DNA of 20,195 nt from contig CALAQQ010000265.1 in assembly GCA_937888485.1 (NCBI GenBank), forward strand, positions 1-20,195. Direction: 5' to 3'. The DNA is from an uncultured Clostridia bacterium (lineage in GTDB: Bacteria > Bacillota > Clostridia > Oscillospirales > Acutalibacteraceae). Positions within the stretch are counted from its first letter, which is position 1, and each line of letters starts with the position of its first letter. The notes beneath the pieces are model-generated. The model was not told the origin of the DNA. It saw only the letters and a list, made by a program, of their open reading frames with translations, and made no database searches. Of this stretch, positions 1 to 6,700 are shown one piece after another. The position numbers were made by a program, and so were the translations under genes.

Positions 1-512
1 AGACTCTTCATCTTCTCAACCCAAGCATCACGCTCAGCCTCAGTCATCTCACGAGTGTCAGTTGCGTAGTTCTGCAAAGTCTGAGTAAGAACTTCGGTTG
101 TCATCCACTGAGAGGACAAAGCATCATTAAATCCGAGAGTTGATGTGAATAGATCAGACACCTTGCCCTTAGCGTCTGTGGTTGTTGATTTGTAGCCTTC
201 TTCGGTTTCTACTACAGTCCCCATAGCAACAGCTGTGTCAATCAAGGACTGCTTGAAGTCAACAGTAGCCATGTTAGCATTCTCGATGGATTTCCAATCG
301 ATTAGCTTGACATAACCGGCAGACAAAGCCTGCGCAAAGTTATACATGGCACGAGAAGCTTCGTTGGCATTTGCACCAATTGATGTGGCACTACGAATTA
401 TTTGTTTTGAAATAATGTGTTCTTTTTTCTCTTTGATTAAATATTTGTGCAGTTTCATTATTCTTGCGGCAAAATACAATGCTTTGTCTAATAAGATGCT
501 ATCTTGTGCCAT
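1..512 (-). CDS. four-helix-bundle protein N-terminus fused in frame to phage tail tape-measure protein (partial, possibly chimeric)
   Basis: The frame starts at 512 (GGAGG at 524-528) and stays open to the window edge, about 170 codons. Residues 1 to about 52 look like the small four-helix-bundle family (S23/Avd-like), with basic amphipathic helices and the family motif TSIGANANEA. From about residue 53 the sequence changes to SRAMYNFAQALSAGYVKLIDW and then a helical stretch rich in T, D, Q and S, typical of phage tail tape-measure proteins, which set tail length. The change falls near 350-360, where both families could plausibly read NEAS. The four-helix family normally continues with two more helices after this motif, and these are missing. 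The fusion may be natural illegitimate recombination into prophage remains, or a misassembly at a contig end. Family assignment of both halves is by eye. Confidence 0.6.
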   Translation of the reverse strand, partial: MAQDSILLDKALYFAARIMKLHKYLIKEKKEHIISKQIIRSATSIGANANEASRAMYNFAQALSAGYVKLIDWKSIENANMATVDFKQSLIDTAVAMGTVVETEEGYKSTTTDAKGKVSDLFTSTLGFNDALSSQWMTTEVLTQTLQNYATDTREMTEAERDAWVEKMKS

Positions 513-535
513 AACCGTACCATCCTCCAGATAAT

Positions 536-630
536 AGATAAGAGATAACAGATAATAAAGAATAGAACAAAAGCGACACTAACCGCATCTTATCTATTAT
601 CTATTCACTATTATCTATTATCTCTTATCT
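536..630. repeat. imperfect 30-bp inverted repeat with 35-nt loop
   Basis: Arms 536-565 and 601-630 match at 27 of 30 positions when one is reverse-complemented; the outer 13 bp are perfect. The arms are built from the simple words AGATAA and ATAATAG. The element lies between tRNA-Gly and the four-helix-bundle start, so it would be in that gene's 5' leader. Simple AT-rich repeats of this style often accompany four-helix-bundle genes in Clostridia (recollection, not checked). Confidence 0.6.
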
Positions 631-632
631 TA

Positions 633-650
633 GGCAAAACTTGTTTTGCC
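633..650. terminator. 8-bp perfect hairpin downstream of tRNA-Gly
   Basis: GGCAAAAC (633-640) and GTTTTGCC (643-650) form a perfect stem with a 2-nt centre, six bases past the tRNA 3' CCA. No U-run follows on the minus strand, so it may be a processing or pausing hairpin, not a strong terminator. Confidence 0.35.
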
Positions 651-655
651 GCTTT

Positions 656-729
656 TGGAGCGGGTGATGGGAATCGAACCCACACAACCAGCTTGGAAGG
701 CTGGGATTCTACCATTGAACTACACCCGC
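656..729 (-). tRNA. tRNA-Gly (anticodon TCC), CCA encoded
   Basis: The minus strand folds as a full cloverleaf. The acceptor stem is GCGGGTG/CACCCGC, and the D arm contains TAGTTCAATGGTAGA. The anticodon stem CCAGC/GCTGG encloses CTTCCAA, with anticodon TCC at 695-697. The T arm contains GGTTCGATTCC. The discriminator is T at 659 and a genome-encoded CCA lies at 656-658. It reads GGA glycine codons. Confidence 0.96.
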
Positions 730-747
730 ATATTCGGAACGAGAGCT

Positions 748-776
748 ATTTTAACATATGCTTTTAAAAAAGTCAA
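748..776 (-). promoter_or_regulatory. tRNA-Gly promoter
   Basis: On the minus strand TTGACT (771-776) and TAAAAT (748-753) are separated by exactly 17 bp. The -10 box ends 18 bp before the tRNA 5' end, the normal layout for a sigma-70 type stable-RNA promoter. Confidence 0.8.
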
Positions 777-807
777 TATAAAAAGCAAAAAAAATCCATT
801 ATTTTTA

Positions 808-839
808 AGGGACTGTCTTATAAAAATAAGACAGTCCCT
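808..839. terminator. 13-bp perfect hairpin, likely intrinsic terminator
   Basis: AGGGACTGTCTTA (808-820) and TAAGACAGTCCCT (827-839) form a perfect stem with loop TAAAAA. On the minus strand it lies downstream of the XRE remnant and is followed by UUAAAAAUAA, a weak U-tract. It separates the remnant region from the tRNA promoter. Confidence 0.6.
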
Positions 840-858
840 CGATTTCATCCGAAGATTT

Positions 859-1489
859 CAATAATTCTTCCGAATTCTTCGCTTGATTTGAATTCTTCTG
901 AAAGATTATAGCTTTTTTCAAAGTGTTCCTTCATTCTTTCGCTCATCGTTTTACCGTATTTTGTTTTTTATAAATCTGACCTTCCATAATAAGCGAACCG
1001 AGTTTTGTTTCTTCGGGCATTTTATCGTGTTTTGCAGCTTCCGTTGCACATTTCTCGGGTCTTTTCCGTGTATTTTTCTTTCTCGGTTTTATAGCAAAGA
1101 GTATTGTAATACATGCATACGAGCCTTTTTTCCCACATTCTTATCGTGTCGTTTGTGCAGTAGCGGATAACATTTGTATAGATTTTTTCAACCTCTTCGA
1201 GAATAAGCTCACTGTCGCTGTTTATATTTGATTTGGTTGCTATGAGCATTTCAAGATAACGTACCGTCAACCGGAAATCGCCGGGGAATTCCTTAACCGC
1301 CTTGCTCATCAGTTCATAAACATACGGAGAGTCCTTCAGGCGCATAACATTGTATTCATCTATATACTCCTGGATTTTCTTTTCCTTGAACGTTTCATCA
1401 AATCCGAGAAGTTCGTCATAACTCACGTTGAAAAACGAGGCAATTGAAGGCAAAAGTGTTATGTCGGGATAACTTTCACCCGTTTCCCA
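859..1489 (-). pseudogene. XRE-family transcriptional regulator remnant lacking its HTH, with decayed C-terminal region
   Basis: From 1489 downward the frame reads WETGESYPDITLLPSIASFFNVSYDELLGF. This matches the end of an XRE helix-turn-helix domain and its linker to a helical TPR-like C-terminal region (KDSPYVYELMSKAVKEFPGD and onward). The frame breaks directly upstream of WETGES at a TAA (1493-1495), so the first HTH helices and the start codon are missing. The main frame ends at 1022. Further coding-like text continues in other frames: CATEAAKHDKMPEETKLGSL, then YGKTMSERMKEHFEKSYNL, ending at about 859. This suggests two more frameshifts, or a graft of another gene that I cannot name. 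The loss coincides with the end of the recombinase next to it. Confidence 0.65.
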
Positions 1490-1505
1490 TAGTTAAGGAT
1501 ATTGG

Positions 1506-2671
1506 TTAATCAATTTTGCCTACGAAGCGAAAATATATATCAATTTTTCGCTGATTAAGGCACATATCATTTTTCGTTGCTTCGTGAACAACGATTTTTT
1601 CAATCAAAGTGTTCAGAAGTTCAGCGGTCAGTTCTGTCGGGATTGAAAAACATTTAATAAGTTCAATCCATTTTTTGCGTTATCAACTGTTTCTTTTTCG
1701 GTTGATAATTCAGTTTCGAGACTTTCGATTTTTTCATCAAGCTCCTGCTGTTCCGTTTGATACTTCTGTGACATCATATTAAAGTTGTATTCCGTGATGC
1801 GTTCATTTGCCCAATCTTCATACATCTTTGCGAAAAGTCGGTCAACCTCGGCTTTTCGCTTTTTTAATTTGTTCAATTCGTCGGTTTGATTTTTTAACAA
1901 GGCTGCTTTTTCATTCGCACCTGATTGAACAAGAGTTTTAAGCAGTTTTTCTTCATTTTGCTGTGCCATTTCTGCCCAATAACGAATTTGCATAAGAACA
2001 TACGCATAGAGAACATCGTATCTAAGATAGTGAGAAGTGCAAAGACCGCCTTCGATTCCGTACTGTCTGTAAGAGGTGCAGACATAATATTTTTTCGGAG
2101 TTTTGTTTTGTGTGTTGTTTGCATAACTCATTGCCCAGCCACAATCAGCACATTTTAAAAGACCTGCAAATATCTGTGTTGTCGCATCTTTCATTTTCCG
2201 TTTTCTTGAAGCAGTCTGCTCCTGTACTTGCTCAAAAACCCCTTTTGAAATAAGGGCTTCGTGAGTATTTTCAACCTTAAACCATTCTTCAGGCGGTTTT
2301 CGTATTTTCTTTTTGTTCTTATATAAAATGTTCGTCTGCTTATTGTGGATGGTGTTGCCGATGTAGGTTTCATCTTTTAGGATACATTTGATTTGTGCAA
2401 GAGTCCAATTGTAACTTTTTTCAATCGGCTGATTCGCATATATATTTGCGAATGTTCCGTATCGGGTGTAATTCAGCCAACCCGCTGTCGGAACTTTCTC
2501 GTCGATTAAGGTTCTTGCTATTTTGCTGAACCCGCACCGTGTACCGCTAAATCAAAAATCTTTTCGATAATCCAACGGGTTTCTTCATCGATTATCAGCT
2601 TGTTACGATTATCGGGGTCTTTTTTGTAGCCAAGCGGTGCGTATGCACAAATTCTCTCACCTGCGGCAAAC
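1506..2671 (-). pseudogene. large serine recombinase, 5'-truncated with two frameshifts
   Basis: The fragment covers the Recombinase domain (AYAPLGYKKDPDNRNKLIIDEETR), the zinc-ribbon domain (GLLKCADCGWAMSY, then YVCTSYRQYG and LCTSHYLRYD) and a long coiled-coil C-terminus ending at TAA 1506-1508. The serine catalytic domain of about 150 residues is absent; homology begins at FAAGERI at 2670. Reading it through needs one added A in the A4 run at 2521-2524 (GSAK then IARTLIDEK) and one in the A6 run at 1671-1676 (DNAK then WIELIKCFSIPTELTAE). Such enzymes normally integrate and excise conjugative or mobilisable elements at att sites beside the recombinase gene. This copy cannot be active. Confidence 0.85.
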
Positions 2672-2742
2672 TGATATAATCCCCTTAGAGTAGACACTTG
2701 AAAAAACAAAAATTTCAAGACTACACTGAGGGGATTATATCA
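2672..2742. repeat. 71-nt palindromic element (MITE-like) at the recombinase truncation point
   Basis: TGATATAATCCCCT (2672-2685) and AGGGGATTATATCA (2729-2742) are a perfect 14-bp inverted repeat. Extending inward, 20 of 22 positions pair, and then GTAGACACTTGAAA faces a related GTAGTCTTGAAA with a 2-nt gap, so nearly the whole element can fold. The GTAGACACTTGA-type words resemble IS3-family ends (recollection). It sits exactly where recombinase homology stops. Confidence 0.6.
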
Positions 2743-2814
2743 AAACGGTTTGATGAAATGTATATTGGATTTTTGTTTCAATAATAAGTTCAACAAATTT
2801 GTATTTCTTGTTTT
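2743..2814. repeat. copy A of a dispersed intergenic sequence (partner at 4407-4478)
   Basis: AAACGGTTTGATGAAATGTAT is followed by a T-rich stretch, TCAATAAT, GTTC and ACAAATT. The same order of words occurs downstream of the DUF3847 start side at 4407-4478. No gene is seen here; it separates the palindromic element from the chrA stop. Confidence 0.5.
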
Positions 2815-3390
2815 TTAGATACCATATAGAACAATTCCAAGTATTCCCGAAATTATCACAAGCAGAATCGATGAAAACTCTTTCTTTTTAATTTTGTTCC
2901 ATATCATCGGTACAGCAAACATAACGGTAAGAATTACCAACGAACGCCAATCAAATGAGATTGCAGTTGTTTTTATTGTATCAATTCCGAAGAATACAGT
3001 TAATGCCATTGTAACCGCAACAGACAGAATAAGTCCACCGAGTGCGGGTCGCATTCCGGCAATGAAAGTTTTAATTGCAGGATATTTAAGAAGATTTTTT
3101 ATAACTGCCGCAACAAGCAAGATTATGATGAATGACGGAAGCACAACGCCGATTGTTGCGAGAAGTGCACCGAGAAATCCAGCCTGTTCATAGCCGATAT
3201 ATGTTGCCATATTGACGGCAATCGGACCGGGTATAACCGTTTCAACGCCGACAAAGTTAAGCAGTTCTTCTTCGTTCATCCAACCGTAGGATAAAACGGA
3301 TTCTCCGATAAGAGAAAGCATTGCATAACCACCGCCGAATGCAAATGCACCGACTTTCAGAAAGGTTAAAAAGAGTTGAAGATAAATCAT
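2815..3390 (-). CDS. chrA: chromate transporter, ChrA family, second short subunit
   Basis: This 191-residue integral membrane protein has the half-length ChrA signature: FLKVGAFAFGGGYAM at the N-terminus, VETVIPGPIAVNMATYIGYE at about residues 50-69, then about five hydrophobic segments. In short-chain ChrA systems two homologous half proteins are encoded together and are thought to work as a heterodimer that exports chromate or a related oxyanion. The start overlaps the stop of the upstream partner by ATGA (3387-3390), so the two are translationally coupled. No signal peptide or extra domain is seen. The family assignment is firm; the natural substrate in gut Clostridia is not known. Confidence 0.9.
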   Translation of the reverse strand: MIYLQLFLTFLKVGAFAFGGGYAMLSLIGESVLSYGWMNEEELLNFVGVETVIPGPIAVNMATYIGYEQAGFLGALLATIGVVLPSFIIILLVAAVIKNLLKYPAIKTFIAGMRPALGGLILSVAVTMALTVFFGIDTIKTTAISFDWRSLVILTVMFAVPMIWNKIKKKEFSSILLVIISGILGIVLYGI

Positions 3391-3959
3391 TTCTTTTCTC
3401 CTTTCGCTTTTCTTGTTTTAACAATGAAAGCCAAAAGACCGATAACACCTGCGGCAAAAATAAACAGTACGGATGAAACGTGAATTTCTAAAAGAGTGCA
3501 GAGTATCATTGCTATGCAGGTGACAGAGAAAGCAGCAATATTCAGCGGAGTTTTCTTCATTTTTTTCAGCATTTTAAAGCCTGCTGAAGCAATCAGATAA
3601 ACAACACATATCTGAATTCCATTGAATGCCGCATCAACGATTGCGATATCCATAAATCGCTCATAAAAAACAGAAACGAAATACATAATCACAAACGAAG
3701 GTATGCAAATTCCCACCGTTGCAATAACTGCACCGAGAAAACCTTTCAGCTTATAGCCGATATATGTAGCAACATTAATTGCAATCGGTCCGGGTGTGCT
3801 TTCAGCAATGGCAACGACATCCATGAATTCGTCGTGTTCAATCCATTTTCTTTTTGTTATGAACTCATTTTCAAGCAATGCAATAATCGCATATCCTCCG
3901 CCAAAGGCAAAGCATCCGATTTTCAGCATTGATATAAACAGTTGTAATATAATACTCAT
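3387..3959 (-). CDS. chrA: chromate transporter, ChrA family, first short subunit
   Basis: This 190-residue membrane protein parallels its downstream partner: MLKIGCFAFGGGYAIIALLE at the N-terminus and AIAESTPGPIAINVATYIGYKLKGFLGA at about 50-77, followed by hydrophobic helices and a basic C-terminal tail (KTRKAKGEKK). It is the first gene of a two-gene operon, has its own promoter 47 bp upstream, and ends in an ATGA overlap with the second subunit. The role is inferred as half of a heterodimeric oxyanion/chromate exporter. Both halves look complete, although the pair sits between mobile-element remnants. Confidence 0.9.
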   Translation of the reverse strand: MSIILQLFISMLKIGCFAFGGGYAIIALLENEFITKRKWIEHDEFMDVVAIAESTPGPIAINVATYIGYKLKGFLGAVIATVGICIPSFVIMYFVSVFYERFMDIAIVDAAFNGIQICVVYLIASAGFKMLKKMKKTPLNIAAFSVTCIAMILCTLLEIHVSSVLFIFAAGVIGLLAFIVKTRKAKGEKK

Positions 3960-4005
3960 TTTTTCAACTTCTTTTTGTTCTTACAAATTCTTATTTGCAG
4001 AGGTA

Positions 4006-4034
4006 ATTATATCATACGCATACGCAAAACTCAA
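4006..4034 (-). promoter_or_regulatory. promoter of the chrA pair
   Basis: TTGAGT (4029-4034) and TATAAT (4006-4011) on the minus strand have a 17-bp spacer containing a tandem GCGTAT. Eight bases past the -10 lies CAAATAAGAATTT (3985-3997), which recurs at the same offset at the rhamnosidase promoter. Confidence 0.8.
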
Positions 4035-4042
4035 CTACACAT

Positions 4043-4351
4043 TTAATCAAAACTGGTTTCGTTGCTCTCTCTGAATTGCTCAATCGCCCTGCCGACTGAT
4101 TCGGGTTGAAACGCAATTTTCAGAATTTCTTCGACCTGCTCGTCGATCAGTTCGTTGGGACAACCGAGAAATTTTTCAAGCATAGCTCTACGGATACAGA
4201 GTCTGTGAGTGCGTTCTTTCCGTGTAAGTAAATTTATCTGCGACTCATAATATTTGCTTTTATTATGCAACACCTTCAGTTCAGCTTCGTCCTTCGCTTT
4301 AATTTCACGAAGTTCATCGATGGATTTGTTTTTTAGATTTTGATTTGACAT
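4043..4351 (-). CDS. DUF3847 domain protein (mobile-element accessory)
   Basis: This is a 102-residue, charged, all-helical protein with no signal or membrane segment. The central words RKERTHRLCIRRAMLEKFLG and DEQVEEILKIAF match the DUF3847 family as I recall it, which occurs on conjugative and mobilisable elements of Clostridia, usually near relaxase genes. Residues 9-40 look like a coiled coil. A GAGGTG ribosome binding site precedes the ATG. No relaxase or other transfer gene is nearby, so it is probably a leftover of the element that carried the recombinase. Biochemical function is unknown. Confidence 0.75.
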   Translation of the reverse strand: MSNQNLKNKSIDELREIKAKDEAELKVLHNKSKYYESQINLLTRKERTHRLCIRRAMLEKFLGCPNELIDEQVEEILKIAFQPESVGRAIEQFRESNETSFD

Positions 4352-4390
4352 TAATTATCACCTCTTTTCTATTTTAGGGTATAAGAAAAC

Positions 4391-4478
4391 CGCTTCACAA
4401 AAAGTGAAACGGTTTGATGAAATGTATTTTGTTTTTTTCAATAATTGTTCCGACAAATTGGAATTTTGTCGGTTTAAT
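4391..4478. repeat. double hairpin with dispersed repeat copy B
   Basis: AACCGCTTCAC (4389-4399) pairs with GTGAAACGGTT across AAAAA with one mismatch. CCGACAAA and TTTGTCGG (about 4450-4472) form an 8-bp stem. Between them runs the sequence shared with 2743-2814. It lies upstream of the DUF3847 gene and downstream of the rhamnosidase, so it may terminate the latter. Confidence 0.5.
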
Positions 4479-4560
4479 GATTCGAAAGAAAAAAATTTGT
4501 TTTAAAGCAAATTGTTTATGATGCAAATTTTCGCTTCTTATTATAAATCCTTACCATAAA

Positions 4561-6021
4561 TCACATCCCGTATTTTCGGATAAAATATGACGGTGTGCAG
4601 CTCCACGCATGACAGAGACTGTTTATCATTCTGTCCTCATACGGTGAAAAATCCAGGTCATCAGGAATGTATGCCTCCCAGAATGTGTCTGCACCGTGGC
4701 CAAGCATTCCGCCCCAGAACTGCTTAAGATATTGAAAAGCTTCATCTTTCATATCCAGCTTTAACATAGCCTCTGTTACATAATGGCGCATATATGGAGT
4801 GACGGGTTGTTTGGCTTTTTCATTATCAAGACAGGAAAGCAAAAGTTCTTTTGCTTCTGCGCCGCTTATTACGCCGCCCAATATCATCCATACCTGAGAA
4901 TGAACGCTGAATTGATTGTTGTCGAAACCGTTAATAAATACGTTTTTATTTTCATTGTAAAGATGCGTTTTGCAAGCGCAACGGACTTCGTAAAGGTGAG
5001 ATGAATATTTTTCGTATTCTTCATCACCGATTGCTTTAAGTAATTTTGAAAAGCGGTCAAGTGTGTAGAGATAAACACCCTGCAACGATGTCAGAATTTC
5101 CAGGCCCGGACACCAATCGATAAATGCAAACCAACCGTCCTGTCTTGTGACAATCAGATTTTCATCGAGCGTTTCTCTGAAGCTTTCAAGCTGCGATTTG
5201 CAGATTTGAAGAAGGTCGTTTATAACACTTATATCCCCGGTATGCTCATAATAATCGCATACACTTACGACATACAAAAGTGCATAATCCTCAATATGCG
5301 TTGCCCCCGAATGATAATAAGGTGTTTCGTAAACAAATGACGGCAGAAACCCGAGATTGTTGCATTCACCTGCAGCAAAAAGATATAGGCATCTTTTTAC
5401 GATTTCAAGGTTGTTAAATGTGTAATAATTTGTGAGAGCTTCAAGTCTTAAATCGCCAATCCAGAGACGGCGGTCACGCTTGGGTCCGTCCTCAAAAAAG
5501 GTCTGCATACATTCTTTGAGAGTGTTGGTTGCAACAAGGTCAATTTTATTCAGCAAGGTATCATTTGTATCTGCAGATTTCAAAACGGATACATCCGCAC
5601 TTGTAGAAGCACGGAAAGAAAAATCAAACAATCTTATCGGTCTGTTGGCTTTTTCTACCGTTATTTTTATGTATCTGCAAGCGTACCTTCGGGGTAAGGT
5701 TGTTTTTTGAGGAAAATCGAGATTGATTATTTCTTCCTGTAACCACGTTTTTGAAAGTGTTCCCCTATATCGAGAAAAATCATCATTGATTTCTCTCATA
5801 TCTTCACAGAACTTGATGACTAACCGAACGGGAGCGTCAACAAAGATATCAACCTTATCAAAAGTAAATGAAAAATATCCTACAGCGTGTTCACCAAGGT
5901 CAAGAAGTATGCTGTCACCGCTTGTGGCAGTGAATTCGGTTATATGGGGAGTAATAACGGTGTAAATAAGTTCAGGGTAATTATCCTGAGCTTTGCTTAA
6001 AAAGTATTTTGGCTCTTTCAT
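4561..6021 (-). CDS. GH78-type alpha-L-rhamnosidase-like glycoside hydrolase
   Basis: This 486-residue protein has no signal peptide and is presumably cytoplasmic. Residues 1-140 are beta-rich and resemble the jelly-roll module before the catalytic domain (DLGEHAVGYFSFTF). The helical (alpha/alpha)6 barrel follows. Its entry motif EDGPKRDRRLWIGD (177-190) corresponds to the GH78 acid motif, usually D-x-P-x-R-E-R-x-x-W-x-G-D; here the central E is D. The C-terminal GADTFWE (443-449) supplies the likely catalytic base Glu449, followed by SLCHAWSCTPSYF. It is shorter than typical GH78 enzymes of 700-1000 residues because accessory beta-domains are missing. It is monocistronic. Removal of terminal rhamnose from imported oligosaccharides is inferred; the substrate is uncertain. 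Confidence 0.8.
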   Translation of the reverse strand: MKEPKYFLSKAQDNYPELIYTVITPHITEFTATSGDSILLDLGEHAVGYFSFTFDKVDIFVDAPVRLVIKFCEDMREINDDFSRYRGTLSKTWLQEEIINLDFPQKTTLPRRYACRYIKITVEKANRPIRLFDFSFRASTSADVSVLKSADTNDTLLNKIDLVATNTLKECMQTFFEDGPKRDRRLWIGDLRLEALTNYYTFNNLEIVKRCLYLFAAGECNNLGFLPSFVYETPYYHSGATHIEDYALLYVVSVCDYYEHTGDISVINDLLQICKSQLESFRETLDENLIVTRQDGWFAFIDWCPGLEILTSLQGVYLYTLDRFSKLLKAIGDEEYEKYSSHLYEVRCACKTHLYNENKNVFINGFDNNQFSVHSQVWMILGGVISGAEAKELLLSCLDNEKAKQPVTPYMRHYVTEAMLKLDMKDEAFQYLKQFWGGMLGHGADTFWEAYIPDDLDFSPYEDRMINSLCHAWSCTPSYFIRKYGM

Positions 6022-6059
6022 AATAAAAATCTCACTTTATATCAATAATTTTGATTAGT

Positions 6060-6110
6060 AAATTCTTATTTGTCGATTTGATTATACCACTTGTAGCAAG
6101 AAAAAAGCAA
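6060..6110 (-). promoter_or_regulatory. promoter of the rhamnosidase-like gene
   Basis: TATAAT (6081-6086) and TTGCTT (6105-6110) on the minus strand are 18 bp apart. CAAATAAGAATTT (6060-6072) starts eight bases past the -10, as in the chrA promoter. The start codon has only a weak Shine-Dalgarno (AAGTGAGA). Confidence 0.65.
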
Positions 6111-6135
6111 CAGTTTAAGTCAACGGTATAAGAAT

Positions 6136-6163
6136 AGCAGGCAACACAATGATGTTACCTGCT
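6136..6163 (-). terminator. terminator of the nadABC-niaR operon
   Basis: AGCAGGTAAC and GTTGCCTGCT pair with one G-U, loop ATCATTGT, 12 bases past the niaR stop. On the minus strand it is followed by AUUCUUAU, on the plus strand by UUUUUGC, so it could work both ways. Confidence 0.65.
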
Positions 6164-6175
6164 TTTTGCATAATC

Positions 6176-6688
6176 TTATATTTCAGGAGCAATGTAATTT
6201 TTGGCTTTAAGAGCTTGCTCAATTTCATCAAGTACCGATTCTGATTCCGCACGGACGGTGTGATAATGATAACCGCCTGTTATGTTCATAAGCTCGGTGG
6301 ATTTACCGCTTCTTACTCCCTCAATAAACTGCTTTATATGAAGACTTGAAAAAATATTCAGAGGCGCTGTCATTTTGCCGTAAACCTTATGCCATACAAA
6401 CACATCAACCACCGTTCCGCCGAGGTTTACAATGGTAGCTAATTCATCTTCGGTCTCCTCTGTTGTATGATACACTTTGAACACACGCTCTTTGAGAGGC
6501 GATTTCTGAATAATATATCCGCTATGGGTAGAAAGAATATCATATCCCGAGCCTTTAAGTACGGTTATATCCTGAACAATAATCTGTCTTGATACACCGA
6601 ATTCTTCGGAAAGCTTACCGCCCGATATGGCTTCGTTTGATGATAGGAGCAAATTTACAATTGCTTTTCTTCTTTCAGCAGCTTTCAT
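6176..6688 (-). CDS. niaR: niacin-responsive transcriptional repressor NiaR
   Basis: At 170 residues this is the usual length of NiaR (YrxA). Residues 1-60 form an HTH_11 winged helix (RRKAIVNLLLSSNEAISGGKLSEEFGVSRQIIVQDITVLKGSGY). Residues 70-165 are the 3H domain, with histidines in VYHTTEE, VWHKVYG and GGYHYHTVRAE that bind metal and the nicotinic acid effector in this family. NiaR represses NAD synthesis and niacin uptake genes when nicotinate is plentiful. It is the last gene of the nad operon, 12 bp after nadC, so it would control its own expression from the operator at 9776-9801. Confidence 0.93.
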   Translation of the reverse strand: MKAAERRKAIVNLLLSSNEAISGGKLSEEFGVSRQIIVQDITVLKGSGYDILSTHSGYIIQKSPLKERVFKVYHTTEETEDELATIVNLGGTVVDVFVWHKVYGKMTAPLNIFSSLHIKQFIEGVRSGKSTELMNITGGYHYHTVRAESESVLDEIEQALKAKNYIAPEI

Positions 6689-6700
6689 TGATTCACCTCA

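Noticed and set aside
656..729. tRNA-Gly considered as a prophage attachment site because a phage tape-measure fragment lies beyond it.
   Set aside because: No repeated tRNA 3' fragment and no integrase are visible between it and the window start.
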